DNA of 64,000 nucleotides, from NCBI RefSeq assembly GCF_003952265.1, contig NZ_CP034438.1, positions 62,001 to 126,000 on the forward strand, written 5' to 3'. Under the pieces are notes generated by a model, which was not told where the DNA came from, did no database searches, and saw only the letters and a program-made list of their open reading frames with translations. The translations under genes were made by a program, and so were the position numbers. The DNA comes from Flaviflexus salsibiostraticola (GTDB lineage: Bacteria > Actinomycetota > Actinomycetes > Actinomycetales > Actinomycetaceae). How positions within the stretch are numbered: position 1 is the stretch's first letter; each line of letters starts with the position of its first letter. Positions 50,436 to 59,138 of the stretch are shown here, in pieces.

Positions 50436-53400
50436 ATGGCCATTGCTGATCAGGATTTCGCGCACCTTCATGTCCACACCGAGTACTCGATGCTGGACGG
50501 GGCCGCGAAGATCGGCAAGCTGGTCGATGCCGCGGTGGCGAACGGCCAGAAGGCTCTCGCAATCACCGACCACGGATATCTCTTCGGCGCGTACGACTTC
50601 TACCGCACTGCGAAGAAGGCCGGCATCAAGCCCATCATCGGCATTGAGGCCTACATGACCCCGGGCATCTCCCGGTTCTCCAAGGAGCGTGTCCGCTGGG
50701 GCACGGAGGCGCAGCGGGCGGACGACGTGTCGGCCAACGGCGCCTACACGCACATGACCCTGCTCGCCTACTCGACCGAGGGCATGCACAACCTGTTCCG
50801 TATGGGGTCAAGGGCCTCGCTCGAGGGCCAGATGGGGAAGTGGCCCCGCATCGACCGCGAGCTCCTCGAGTCCTACTCGACGGGCCTCATCGGCACGGCC
50901 GGATGCCCGTCGGGTGAGGTGCAGGTGCGCCTGCGGCTCGGCCAAGAGGCGGAGGCGATCCGCGCGGCGGGCGAGATGCAGGAGATCTTCGGCCGAGAGA
51001 ACTACTTCGTCGAGATCATGGATCACGATAATGAGATCGAGCGGCGGGTGCGCAACGAGCTGCTCGAGCTGGCCAAGAAGATCGGTGCGCCGATCATTGC
51101 GACGAACGACTCCCACTATGTCCACGAGGATGATGCGAAGATCCAGGACGCGATGCTGTGCATCAACTCCGGCTCGACCCTGACCGATCCGGACCGGTTC
51201 AAGTTCGACGGACACGGCTACCATCTGCGCTCGACGGCTGAGATGGAGAGGCTGTTCGGTGACATCCCCGGGGCGCTGTCGAACACGATCGCCATCGCCG
51301 AGCGCTGCGAGATGGAGTTCGTGACATCCGCGGATGGTGCGAACTTCATGCCGGAGTTCCCAACCCCGCCCGGCGAGGATGAGACGTCCTGGTTCATCAA
51401 GGAGGTCGAGAACGGCCTCCACGAGCGCTTCGGCGAGCGGATCCCGGCCGATGTGCGGGCGAGGGCAGACTACGAGGTCGAGGTCATCACCCGCATGGGG
51501 TTCCCCAGCTACTTCCTTGTCGTCTCCGACTACATCAAGTGGGCGAAGTCCCAGGGGATCAGGGTGGGCCCCGGGCGTGGTTCCGGCGCCGGCTCGATGG
51601 TGGCCTACGCCCTGCAGATCACCGATCTTGATCCGATCCCGCACGGGCTCCTGTTCGAGCGGTTCCTCAACCCGGAGCGCGTCTCCATGCCCGATATCGA
51701 CGTCGACTTCGATGAGCGCAGGCGCAACGAGGTCATCGAGTACGTCGAGGAGAAGTACGGCAAGGACAACGTCTCCCAGGTCGTCACCTACGGAACGATC
51801 AAGTCGAAGCAGGCGCTCAAGGATGCGTCGCGCGTTCTCGGCTTCCCCTTCGAGGTCGGCGAGAAGCTGACAAAGGCGATGCCTCCCTCCGTCCAGGGCA
51901 AGGACATTTCGCTCGGCGATGTCTTCGACAAGGGCGCGAAGCGCTACGCCGAGGCGTCGGAGTTCCGGAGCTTCGTCGAGTCGACGAACGAGAACCGCGA
52001 GGTCTTCGAGCTCGCCACCGGCCTCGAGGGGTTGACGAGGCAGTGGGGTGTCCACGCCTGTGCGGTCATCATGTCCTCGCGGAAGCTCGAGGATGTCATC
52101 CCGATCATGCAGCGGCCGCAGGATGGCGCCGTCATCACCCAGTTCGAGTACCCGCAGTGCGAGGAGCTCGGTCTGCTCAAGATGGACTTCCTCGGCCTGC
52201 GCAACCTCACCGTCATCGAAGATGCTCTCGAGAACATCCGCCGCAACGGCAAGGAGCCTCCCGTCATGGAGGAGGTGCCGTTCGACGACCGTGAGGCATA
52301 TGAGTTGATGGCCCGGGCGGAGACACTCGGCGTGTTCCAGCTTGATGGCGCCGGCATGCGGACCCTGCTCAAGCAGATGAAGCCCGACAACTTCGAGGAC
52401 ATCTCCGCCGTCTCGGCCCTGTACCGACCGGGTCCGATGGGCGCCGGCTCGCACACGAACTACGCGCTGCGCAAGAACGGCCTCCAGAAGATCACTCCGA
52501 TCCACCCGGAGCTCGAGGAGCCGCTCGAGGAGATCCTCGGAACGACCTACGGCCTGATCGTCTATCAGGAGCAGGTCATGCAGATCGCGCAGAAGGTCGC
52601 CGGGTTCTCGCTCGGCAAGGCCGATGTCCTGCGCAAGGCGATGGGCAAGAAACAGCTCGCGGTCCTCAACGCCCAGTTCGCGGACTTCGAGGCCGGCATG
52701 GTCGCGAACGGGTTCTCGAAGGACACGGTCAAAACCCTGTGGGACATCCTCGTCCCCTTCTCCGAGTACGCCTTCAACAAGTCCCACTCGGCCGCGTACG
52801 GCGTCATCTCCTACTGGACCGCCTACCTCAAGGCCCACTACCCGGCCGAGTTCATGGCCGCCCTCCTCACGTCCCAGAAGGACGACAAGAAGAAGCTCGC
52901 CCTCTATCTGGCCGAATGCCGCCGCATGGGCATCGTCGTCAAGCAGCCGGACGTCAATGTCTCCGCCGCTGAGTTCACGGCGGTCGGCGATGCGATCAAC
53001 GTCGGCCTGTCCGCCGTCCGCAACGTCGGCATGCATGTCGTCAATGGCATCATCTCCGCCCGCGAGGAGAAGGGCGCCTACACGTCCTTCCAGGACTTCC
53101 TCGAGAAGGTGCCCCTGCCCGTCTGCAACAAGCGCGCCATCGACTCCCTCGTCAAGTCCGGTGCCTTCGACTCGCTCGGCCAGAACCGCCGGCAGCTCGC
53201 GCTCTCAGCAGAGGAGGCCATCGACGTCGTCGTCGGCGTCAAGCGGAACGAGGCCGCTGGTCAGTTCGACCTGTTCGCCGACCTGGGCGGGGACGTCGAG
53301 CAGTTCAACCTGGTCGTGCCGGACCTGCCCGAGTGGGACAAGAAGACGAAGCTCGGCTTCGAGCGCGACATGCTCGGCCTCTACGTGTCGGACCACCCGC

Positions 53401-53972
53401 TGTCCGGGCTCGAATCCGCGGTCGAGCGCGCGGCGAACACGACGATCGTGTCGATCTTCGAGGGCGAGGAGCGCGCCGACGGTGAGCAGGTCACCGTTGC
53501 GGGACTGCTGACCTCGGTCGAGACTCGCGTGTCGAAGAAGTCCGGCAAGCTCTGGGCCCAGGTCACCCTCGAGGACCTGACCGGCTCGATCACGATCAAC
53601 GTCTTCCCCGCCACGTACCAGAAGGTGGCCGACCAGCTCGTCGTCGACTCCGTCATCGCCATCAAGTCCCGCGTCTCGAACCGGGATGGCGATGTCCAGC
53701 TCAACGCGCAGGACGTCTCCACGGTCGACACCTCGGGCGCCGACGAGCGGCCCTTTGACATCCATCTGCCCGAGGAGCGCTGCAGTGAGGACCTCATGGT
53801 GAGGCTCCGCTCGCTTCTCATCGACTACCCGGGCAACACCCCCGTGCGCCTTCACGTCAAGCGGCCATCCTCGACCGTCGTCGTTGCGATCGACCGCCGG
53901 TACCACGTCAACGCCGGCCCCGCGCTGGCAGCCGATGTCGCTGTCCTCCTCGGACAGAGAGCGCTCGGATGA
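50436..53972 (+). CDS. dnaE: DNA polymerase III alpha subunit DnaE
   Basis: The 1178-residue replicative polymerase. The N-terminal PHP domain begins HLHVHTEYSMLDGA. The palm domain has GPGRGSGAGS and the catalytic MPDIDVDFDE near residue 425. The fingers contain YQEQVM and the tandem helix-hairpin-helix region follows. An OB-fold near residue 1010 (TVAGLLTSVETRVSKKSG) precedes the C-terminal domain. The size and order match actinobacterial DnaE1. It overlaps the next small gene by 4 nt. Confidence 0.97.
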   Translation: MAIADQDFAHLHVHTEYSMLDGAAKIGKLVDAAVANGQKALAITDHGYLFGAYDFYRTAKKAGIKPIIGIEAYMTPGISRFSKERVRWGTEAQRADDVSANGAYTHMTLLAYSTEGMHNLFRMGSRASLEGQMGKWPRIDRELLESYSTGLIGTAGCPSGEVQVRLRLGQEAEAIRAAGEMQEIFGRENYFVEIMDHDNEIERRVRNELLELAKKIGAPIIATNDSHYVHEDDAKIQDAMLCINSGSTLTDPDRFKFDGHGYHLRSTAEMERLFGDIPGALSNTIAIAERCEMEFVTSADGANFMPEFPTPPGEDETSWFIKEVENGLHERFGERIPADVRARADYEVEVITRMGFPSYFLVVSDYIKWAKSQGIRVGPGRGSGAGSMVAYALQITDLDPIPHGLLFERFLNPERVSMPDIDVDFDERRRNEVIEYVEEKYGKDNVSQVVTYGTIKSKQALKDASRVLGFPFEVGEKLTKAMPPSVQGKDISLGDVFDKGAKRYAEASEFRSFVESTNENREVFELATGLEGLTRQWGVHACAVIMSSRKLEDVIPIMQRPQDGAVITQFEYPQCEELGLLKMDFLGLRNLTVIEDALENIRRNGKEPPVMEEVPFDDREAYELMARAETLGVFQLDGAGMRTLLKQMKPDNFEDISAVSALYRPGPMGAGSHTNYALRKNGLQKITPIHPELEEPLEEILGTTYGLIVYQEQVMQIAQKVAGFSLGKADVLRKAMGKKQLAVLNAQFADFEAGMVANGFSKDTVKTLWDILVPFSEYAFNKSHSAAYGVISYWTAYLKAHYPAEFMAALLTSQKDDKKKLALYLAECRRMGIVVKQPDVNVSAAEFTAVGDAINVGLSAVRNVGMHVVNGIISAREEKGAYTSFQDFLEKVPLPVCNKRAIDSLVKSGAFDSLGQNRRQLALSAEEAIDVVVGVKRNEAAGQFDLFADLGGDVEQFNLVVPDLPEWDKKTKLGFERDMLGLYVSDHPLSGLESAVERAANTTIVSIFEGEERADGEQVTVAGLLTSVETRVSKKSGKLWAQVTLEDLTGSITINVFPATYQKVADQLVVDSVIAIKSRVSNRDGDVQLNAQDVSTVDTSGADERPFDIHLPEERCSEDLMVRLRSLLIDYPGNTPVRLHVKRPSSTVVVAIDRRYHVNAGPALAADVAVLLGQRALG

Positions 53973-54160
53973 GCAGACCGACACCGCAATGCCCGATCAG
54001 GCCGGGGGAGCCCTGCACGCTGTGCCAGGCGTATGTCACCGGTCCTGAGGACTGCCAGACAGTCAAGCTCGTCATGGAAGACGAGGACCTGCGGGCGGAG
54101 CTGGCGGTCAAACGCCGCCAGCACCGAGAACGGATGAGGCAGGCACAGGGCGGGCCCTAG
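53969..54160 (+). CDS. Small Cys-containing conserved protein (DUF6767-like)
   Basis: A 63-residue protein with CPIRPGEPCTLCQ at residues 8-20 and GPEDC at 25-29. The four Cys spacing could bind zinc. A VMEDEDLRAEL segment and a basic Gln-rich tail follow. It resembles a short actinobacterial family I recall as DUF6767, but that name is not certain. It overlaps the dnaE stop (ATGA) and is presumably co-translated. Function is unknown. Confidence 0.7.
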   Translation: MSRPTPQCPIRPGEPCTLCQAYVTGPEDCQTVKLVMEDEDLRAELAVKRRQHRERMRQAQGGP

Positions 54161-54227
54161 GGAATGAGATCCGACCCCCAGCCTCAGCAGCGCCCCTTGG
54201 GCGACCTTTTCGTGAAAGCACAGTGAT

Positions 54228-55190
54228 ATGACTCGGGTTCAGCCCGGTGTGACAGCCTGCCTTGCCGCGGGCATTGCCAGCCTCCTCCTTCAGAAACTCG
54301 TGCCGGGGGCCAGCGCCCTTCTCGTCGCGATCATCGCGGGCATCGCCCTCGCCAACATTGTCACGCTCCCGGAGTGGATCGAGCCCGGCCGGGCTGTCGC
54401 CTCGAAGAAGGTGCTCCGATTCGGGATCGTTCTCCTCGGATTCTCGATCTCCCTCGGGGATATCGCCGCCCTCGGCTGGGGTGTGGTCCTCACCGTCATC
54501 CTCACCGTCTTCATCGGACTGTTCGGCACGATCGCCATCGGCAGACGTCTTGGCGTCAGCCACTCCCAATCGGTCCTCATCGGGGCAGGGTTCTCGATCT
54601 GCGGTGCTGCCGCCGTGGCGGGCGTCGAGTCGACGATCAGGCGGAAGGACTCGGAGGTCGCGACAGCGATCGGCCTTGTCGTCATCTACGGCACCCTCAT
54701 GATCGGGATCGTCCCGCTCGTGCTCGGCCTCGTCGGCTTCGACGACCGGCTCAACGGCCTCATCGCAGGCGCCTCCATCCACGAGGTCGCCCAGGTTGTG
54801 GCCGTCGGAGGGATCATGGGCGGGGGAGTGCTGACCGTCGCCGTCATCGTCAAGCTTGCCCGCGTGCTCATGCTCGCCCCGGTCATCGCCGTCCTCAACC
54901 TCATGGAGCGGGGCAGGGGCACGGGAGTCCAGGGATCACCGGTCCCCGCCTTCGTCGCCGGCTTCATCGCCGCCACCATCGTGACAACGTTCGTCGACCT
55001 GCCCGGCGTCCTCCTCAGTGCGATCTCGATCGTCCAGACGATCTGCCTCGCCTCCGCGATGTTCGCGCTCGGCCTGGGGATCCGATTCTCCGCGTTCAAG
55101 CAGGTCGGCTTCAGGCCGGTGCTGCTCGGTGCGCTGTCGACGCTCCTCGTCACGGCGGTCGCCAGCACGGGAATGATTCTGCTCGGCTAG
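54228..55190 (+). CDS. UPF0324 (YeiH-type) putative sulfate exporter
   Basis: A 320-residue membrane protein with about ten helices. The family motifs are LRFGIVLLGFSISLGDIAALG, GAGFSICGAAAVAGVESTI, ASIHEVAQVVAVGG and the C-terminal ALGLGIRF. YeiH relatives are annotated as putative sulfate exporters, with limited direct evidence. It stands alone, starting 67 nt after the small Cys gene. The ATG at 54228 fits the first helix. Confidence 0.87.
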   Translation: MTRVQPGVTACLAAGIASLLLQKLVPGASALLVAIIAGIALANIVTLPEWIEPGRAVASKKVLRFGIVLLGFSISLGDIAALGWGVVLTVILTVFIGLFGTIAIGRRLGVSHSQSVLIGAGFSICGAAAVAGVESTIRRKDSEVATAIGLVVIYGTLMIGIVPLVLGLVGFDDRLNGLIAGASIHEVAQVVAVGGIMGGGVLTVAVIVKLARVLMLAPVIAVLNLMERGRGTGVQGSPVPAFVAGFIAATIVTTFVDLPGVLLSAISIVQTICLASAMFALGLGIRFSAFKQVGFRPVLLGALSTLLVTAVASTGMILLG

Positions 55191-55252
55191 GTGCAGGACC
55201 GACAACATTCTGTTCGGCCAGCCGCTGGTCCGAGACCTTTCTGCTCGGCCGG
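55177..55252. repeat. Three degenerate copies of a 31-bp tandem unit
   Basis: TTCTGCTCGGCTAG (55177), TTCTGTTCGGCCAG (55208) and TTCTGCTCGGCCGG (55239) begin at exact 31-bp intervals. The first copy is the last coding bases of the UPF0324 gene; the others lie in the convergent gap. Confidence 0.6.
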
Positions 55253-55257
55253 CTGTG

Positions 55258-55291
55258 GAGAAGGGCAGCCCCACCCGGGACTGCCCTTCTC
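55258..55291. terminator. Hairpin between UPF0324 gene and convergent ABC operon
   Basis: An 11-bp stem (GAGAAGGGCAG and its complement) with a 12-nt loop in the convergent gap. It could serve both strands. Confidence 0.7.
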
Positions 55292-55313
55292 GGCTGTGCG
55301 TGGGGTGGCGCTC

Positions 55314-56072
55314 TCAGAACCGCCTGCTGCTGCGACGGACGAGGTGGATGCAGAGGGCGGCGAAGATGACGGTCCAGACGCCGACGTTGAGCAGAGCCTG
55401 CCACAGCGGCTCGTCGATCGCGTTGCCGTTCGTGTCGTACCCGGTGCCGCGCAGCAGTGGGTAGCGGGCGAGGGAGACATAGCCGTACATCGGCGTCAGC
55501 TTGGCGATGGTGAGCATCGTGCCCGAGAGCGGCACGAAGACGTTGCCGAGGAAGGCGAGGATGACGATGATGCCGGACGAGATGGAGGAGGCCGTTTCGG
55601 ACTTGAAGTAGAGGCCGAACACCAGCCCATAAAGGGCGAAGATCATGGACCCGGCCGCGAGCAGAAGGGCCGAGAACAGCCATGTCGTGCCCAGTGCCTC
55701 GGAGTCGAGGAGGAACCCGACGAGGTAGATGAGGGCAATGGGGATGAGGGCGACGGTCATGGCGAGAGCAGTCTTGACCGCGACGTACGTCCCCTGCTTC
55801 ATGGGGGTGAGGGCGAGCTGTCTGCCCCATCCCTGAATCTTCTCGACCGCCGCCATGCTCGAGATCGATGCGGTGGCCGTCGCGGCGCCGTAGGCGCTGA
55901 GCCCGATCATCGTCGACATGGCGACGTTCCCGTTGCCGACGCGCGCGTCTGATGAGCTCAGCGTCGTGCCGAAGATGACATACATGAACGCAGGGAGCGC
56001 CACGATGAAGAAGAGCGACGAATAGTCGCGCAGCACCCGAGCGAACTCAATCCGGTACATCGTGAGGTTCAC
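55314..56072 (-). CDS. ABC-2 type transporter permease
   Basis: A 252-residue permease with six hydrophobic helices in ABC-2 exporter arrangement. SMAAVEKIQGWGRQLALTPM is the coupling-helix segment typical of the DrrB/NatB-like group. The start ATG overlaps the stop of the upstream ATPase by 4 nt. The substrate (drug, lipid or other) cannot be deduced. Confidence 0.87.
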   Translation of the reverse strand: MNLTMYRIEFARVLRDYSSLFFIVALPAFMYVIFGTTLSSSDARVGNGNVAMSTMIGLSAYGAATATASISSMAAVEKIQGWGRQLALTPMKQGTYVAVKTALAMTVALIPIALIYLVGFLLDSEALGTTWLFSALLLAAGSMIFALYGLVFGLYFKSETASSISSGIIVILAFLGNVFVPLSGTMLTIAKLTPMYGYVSLARYPLLRGTGYDTNGNAIDEPLWQALLNVGVWTVIFAALCIHLVRRSSRRF

Positions 56073-56983
56073 GGGGTCTTCTCCTCGGTCATGTCGACGA
56101 ACGCGTCCTCGAGCGAGGGTGCAGAGATCTCCAGATCGCTGACCCCATCGATGCCGAGAAGGACGCGCGCGAGCCCGTCCGTATCTCGATCCCGCACGAG
56201 GAGGACCCCATCCTCGATCGTGTAGGACAGGTCGGTCGAGAAGTGCTTGAGGGCTTCGCGCACGGCCGCCTCATCGGCGATCCGCGCCGTGAGGACGCGA
56301 ATGTCGGTGTATTGGCGGATCTCCGACATCGGCCCGTCGGCGATGATCCGGCCGCGGGCGACGAGGATGACGCGCTCGGCGAAGGCCTGCGCCTCCTCAA
56401 GATAGTGGGTGGCGAAGATGATGGTGCGGCCCTCTCGGGCCTCAGCCTGCATGGTTGCCCAGAATGACCGGCGCGCAGTCACATCCATGCCCGCTGTCGG
56501 CTCATCGAGGACGAGGATCTGCGGGTTCGGCAGCAGCGACAGCGCGAACTTCAGTCGCTGCTGTTCGCCACCCGAGCAGAGGGACACCTTGCGGTCGGCG
56601 AGGTTGGCGATGCCGGCGCGATCGAGGGCCTCGCGCCCGAGGGTCGGGGTCCGGTACGTCGAGGCGACATAGTCGACGACCTCTCCGACCTTGAGGTCGT
56701 GGAGCAGCCCGCCGGTCTGCAGAACGGCGCTGATCTCGCCCTTGGCGACAGCGTCGCGGGGGGTGGAGCCGTTGACGGTGATGGTGCCCGATGTGGGGGT
56801 TGTGAGACCGAGAACCATGTCGAGGGTGGTCGTCTTTCCCGCACCGTTCGGGCCGAGGAAGGCGACGATCTCACCGCGTCGGATCTCGGCGTCGATTCCA
56901 TCCACCGCCCGCACGCGATTGAAGTGCTTGGTGAGGCCGGTTATCGTGATCGCGGATGGGGTCCCCGAGTCGTTGTGGAGCAT
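56069..56983 (-). CDS. ABC-2 type transporter ATP-binding protein
   Basis: A 304-residue ATPase. Walker A GPNGAGKTT is near residue 43, the signature CSGGEQQRLK near 137, and Walker B VLDEPTAGMD near 158, followed by ATHYLEEA. A C-terminal extension (~residues 215-304) with a regulatory domain is typical of DrrA-type ATPases. The start is the ATG of MLHNDSGTP; a 25-residue upstream extension is not conserved. It powers the permease encoded next. Confidence 0.9.
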   Translation of the reverse strand: MLHNDSGTPSAITITGLTKHFNRVRAVDGIDAEIRRGEIVAFLGPNGAGKTTTLDMVLGLTTPTSGTITVNGSTPRDAVAKGEISAVLQTGGLLHDLKVGEVVDYVASTYRTPTLGREALDRAGIANLADRKVSLCSGGEQQRLKFALSLLPNPQILVLDEPTAGMDVTARRSFWATMQAEAREGRTIIFATHYLEEAQAFAERVILVARGRIIADGPMSEIRQYTDIRVLTARIADEAAVREALKHFSTDLSYTIEDGVLLVRDRDTDGLARVLLGIDGVSDLEISAPSLEDAFVDMTEEKTP

Positions 56984-57001
56984 AGGCACATCATGCACCG
57001 C

Positions 57002-57084
57002 GGAATCCGCGGATTCCAAGTGTGGCGCCGATGATCGCCGATTGTTCACCTTCTGCACGGATCGGGTTCACCAGGGGAGGTGAA
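57002..57084. promoter_or_regulatory. Palindromes upstream of the ABC operon
   Basis: GGAATCCGCGGATTCC (57002-57017) is a perfect 16-bp palindrome located 19 nt before the ABC ATPase start. A second inverted repeat, TTCACC-N6-GGTGAA, lies at 57067-57084. CGGATCGGGT occurs twice around it. These are candidate operators; the regulator is not identified. Confidence 0.4.
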
Positions 57085-57123
57085 TTGTCCGGATCGGGTG
57101 AGCCCTCGAGCGGACCCGCCTCG

Positions 57124-57336
57124 CTAGTCCGCCGAGATGACGGTGATGGTCGTGCCGTGGACGGATACCGTATCGCCCTCGGACAGCTGCCGGCCCCGCT
57201 GCGTGCACCTCTCGCTGTTGACCTCGACCTCGCCCGCCTCGACGAGCTCGCGCGCGTGGGTGCCGGAGTCGGCGAGATCGGCGAGCTTGAGGAGCTGACC
57301 GAGCCGGATGGGGAGCCGTGCTTCGACGTCATTCAT
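57124..57336 (-). CDS. RNA-binding S4 domain protein
   Basis: A 70-residue single S4 domain protein: IRLGQLLKLADLADSG, ELVEAGEVEVNSE and RGRQLSEGDTV are the canonical S4 strands and helices. Such minimal proteins bind rRNA and are linked to ribosome assembly or rescue. It is the last gene of the zinc operon and overlaps the dedA-like gene by 8 nt, so it may be zinc-responsive by position. Confidence 0.87.
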   Translation of the reverse strand: MNDVEARLPIRLGQLLKLADLADSGTHARELVEAGEVEVNSERCTQRGRQLSEGDTVSVHGTTITVISAD

Positions 57337-57832
57337 GGATGAGCCTTCCCTGTGCGCGGCGCCGCCAGCGGAGGCCGAGCACGATGATGAGGACGAGGAG
57401 GAGAAGAAGTGCGATGCCGTAGGGTGATCCGGCGAATGCGGCGATGAGGGCGCCCCAGACGGAGAACCCGATGGTCGAGTAGATGAGGGCCCACGCCATG
57501 CATCCCGGGAGCATCGCCGCCGTGTATCGGGGCGGGGAGAACCTGATGAGACCGGCGGCGAACTGGATGATCGACTGGAAGCCGATCGTGAGGAAGGAGA
57601 GCGGAATGATGATCCATCCGCGGCGGTGGATCGTGTCGATGCCGGCCTTGACGGAGTCCTGTTCTGACCACGTGTAGAAGCGTCGGCGCCAGCCCGTCTC
57701 GGGCACATTCTTCGTCAGCCTCGTGGTGACGTAGTAGCCGATCCAGTATGTCGCCTGCGCCCGGCAGAACACGATGACGAGCAGGGCGAGGTAGACGAGC
57801 AGGAACGGGCCTGTCGAGAAGAACTCGCTCAT
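57329..57832 (-). CDS. DedA/VTT-domain family membrane protein (short)
   Basis: A 167-residue membrane protein with a VTT-like core: RRGWIIIPLSFLTIGFQSIIQFAAGLIRFSPPRYTAAMLPGC is split here as the family's helix-turn region with conserved R-F-x-P-x-R. DedA proteins are flippases for undecaprenyl phosphate or phospholipids. It is shorter than typical DedA (~200 residues). ATG overlaps the zur stop by 4 nt. Function here is inferred only. Confidence 0.72.
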   Translation of the reverse strand: MSEFFSTGPFLLVYLALLVIVFCRAQATYWIGYYVTTRLTKNVPETGWRRRFYTWSEQDSVKAGIDTIHRRGWIIIPLSFLTIGFQSIIQFAAGLIRFSPPRYTAAMLPGCMAWALIYSTIGFSVWGALIAAFAGSPYGIALLLLLVLIIVLGLRWRRRAQGRLIHE

Positions 57833-58242
57833 CCGGCCGCCTGGCAGTCGGCACACACGCCGTACACCTCGAAGGTGTGGGAGACGGATGAGAAGCCGTG
57901 CTTGGCGGCCACGGCATCGGCCCACTGCTCGATCGTCAGGTCCTCGAGCTCCTTCGTCACCCCGCAGCGGCGGCAGATCAGATGGTGGTGGTGAGCCTCG
58001 CGGACACACTTGCGGTAGAGCATCTCGCCGTCGCTGTCGCGCAGGCAGTCCACCTCGCCGTCATCCGCGAACAGCTGGAGTGTCCGATAGACCGTGGCCA
58101 GCCCGACGTCCTCACCCTGCTCCGTGATCATCTCGTGCAGCCGCTGGGCGGACATGAACCTGTCCGTCGAGTCGAGCGTGGCGCGGATGATCGAGCGGGC
58201 CCGGGTGGGCCGTCGGGAGGGCTGAGCTACGCCGTTCGACAC
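57829..58242 (-). CDS. zur: Fur-family zinc uptake regulator Zur
   Basis: A 137-residue Fur-family repressor. The winged helix covers residues ~1-80 (VGLATVYRTLQLFADDGEVD). The metal-binding dimer domain has the His cluster AHHHHLIC and two CxxC pairs (CRRC, CADC) that hold structural zinc. Its position after znuACB and the Zur-like boxes before znuA identify it as the zinc-responsive member rather than ferric Fur. GTG 58242 overlaps znuB by 16 nt. Confidence 0.9.
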   Translation of the reverse strand: MSNGVAQPSRRPTRARSIIRATLDSTDRFMSAQRLHEMITEQGEDVGLATVYRTLQLFADDGEVDCLRDSDGEMLYRKCVREAHHHHLICRRCGVTKELEDLTIEQWADAVAAKHGFSSVSHTFEVYGVCADCQAAG

Positions 58243-59138
58243 TCTGCACCTCTCAGTTGGTCATCCATGGTCGGATGAGGGTCCCCCTGGGGGGATCTTA
58301 CTAGGAGTGGGCGGATGATCGATAGGACGGCGTACAGTCCGACCGCGAGGGTGACGATCATCGCGCCCGGGGAGATGTCGTAGACGTACGTGATGATGAG
58401 GCCCGCCTCCGCGACGAGGACACCGATGAGCATGGCGAACCGCATCGTCGACACGAAGGATCGCGTGACGAGTTGGGCCGTGGCGACGGGGATGACCATG
58501 AGGGCAGACACCATGAGCACACCGACCACTCGCATCGCCACCGCAACCGTGAGTGCGGCCGTGACGGAGATGAGGACCGACAGGGCGCGCACGGGCAGAC
58601 CCGAGGCTGTCGCGAACTCCTGGTCGTGGCACAGCGCGAACAGGGCCGGCCGGAGCCCGACGCCGACGATGAGGACGACGACGGCGAGGACCAATGAGAG
58701 CCACAGGTCCATGACGGTCACGGTCGAGATCGAGCCGAATAGGTAGGCGTTGAGATTGTTCGTCGTACCACCGGCGATGCCGATGAGGAGGACGCCGCCG
58801 GCGATGCCGCCGTAGAACAGGAGTGCGAGGGCCACGTCGCCAGAGGCCTTGCCGCGGTCACGCAGGTACTCGATGATGAGGGCGCCGAGGATCGAGGCGA
58901 TGACGGCACCGGGCACAGCCCACTCATCGCGGTTCGAGGCCCCCGCGGCAGCCGCGGCGAGCCAGCCTGCGGCGACGCCCGTGAGGGCCATGTGGCCGAT
59001 GCCGTCGCCGAGAAGGGTCAGCCTGCGCTGGACAAGATAGGTGCCCATGACCGGGGCGGAGACGCCGACGATGGCGGCGACGATGAGAGCGCGGCGCAGG
59101 AGGCCGTTGCTCCACATCTCGACAAGTACGTCTATCAC
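58227..59138 (-). CDS. znuB: Zinc ABC transporter permease ZnuB
   Basis: A 303-residue permease of the zinc/manganese ABC-3 family with about eight helices. Typical segments are LLGDGIGHMALTGVAAGWL, LFGSISTVTVMDL and LMVSALMVIPVATAQL. GTG 59138 overlaps the znuC stop by 4 nt. It works with ZnuA (binding protein) and ZnuC (ATPase). Confidence 0.92.
   Translation of the reverse strand: MIDVLVEMWSNGLLRRALIVAAIVGVSAPVMGTYLVQRRLTLLGDGIGHMALTGVAAGWLAAAAAGASNRDEWAVPGAVIASILGALIIEYLRDRGKASGDVALALLFYGGIAGGVLLIGIAGGTTNNLNAYLFGSISTVTVMDLWLSLVLAVVVLIVGVGLRPALFALCHDQEFATASGLPVRALSVLISVTAALTVAVAMRVVGVLMVSALMVIPVATAQLVTRSFVSTMRFAMLIGVLVAEAGLIITYVYDISPGAMIVTLAVGLYAVLSIIRPLLVRSPQGDPHPTMDDQLRGAECRTA

Noticed and set aside
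50808..53036. A 742-codon open frame antisense to dnaE (and similar long antisense frames opposite ftsK and ftsI)
   Set aside because: They are by-products of high GC at third codon positions. Their translations are Arg/Gly/Asp-biased with no family motifs, while the sense strand holds unambiguous genes.
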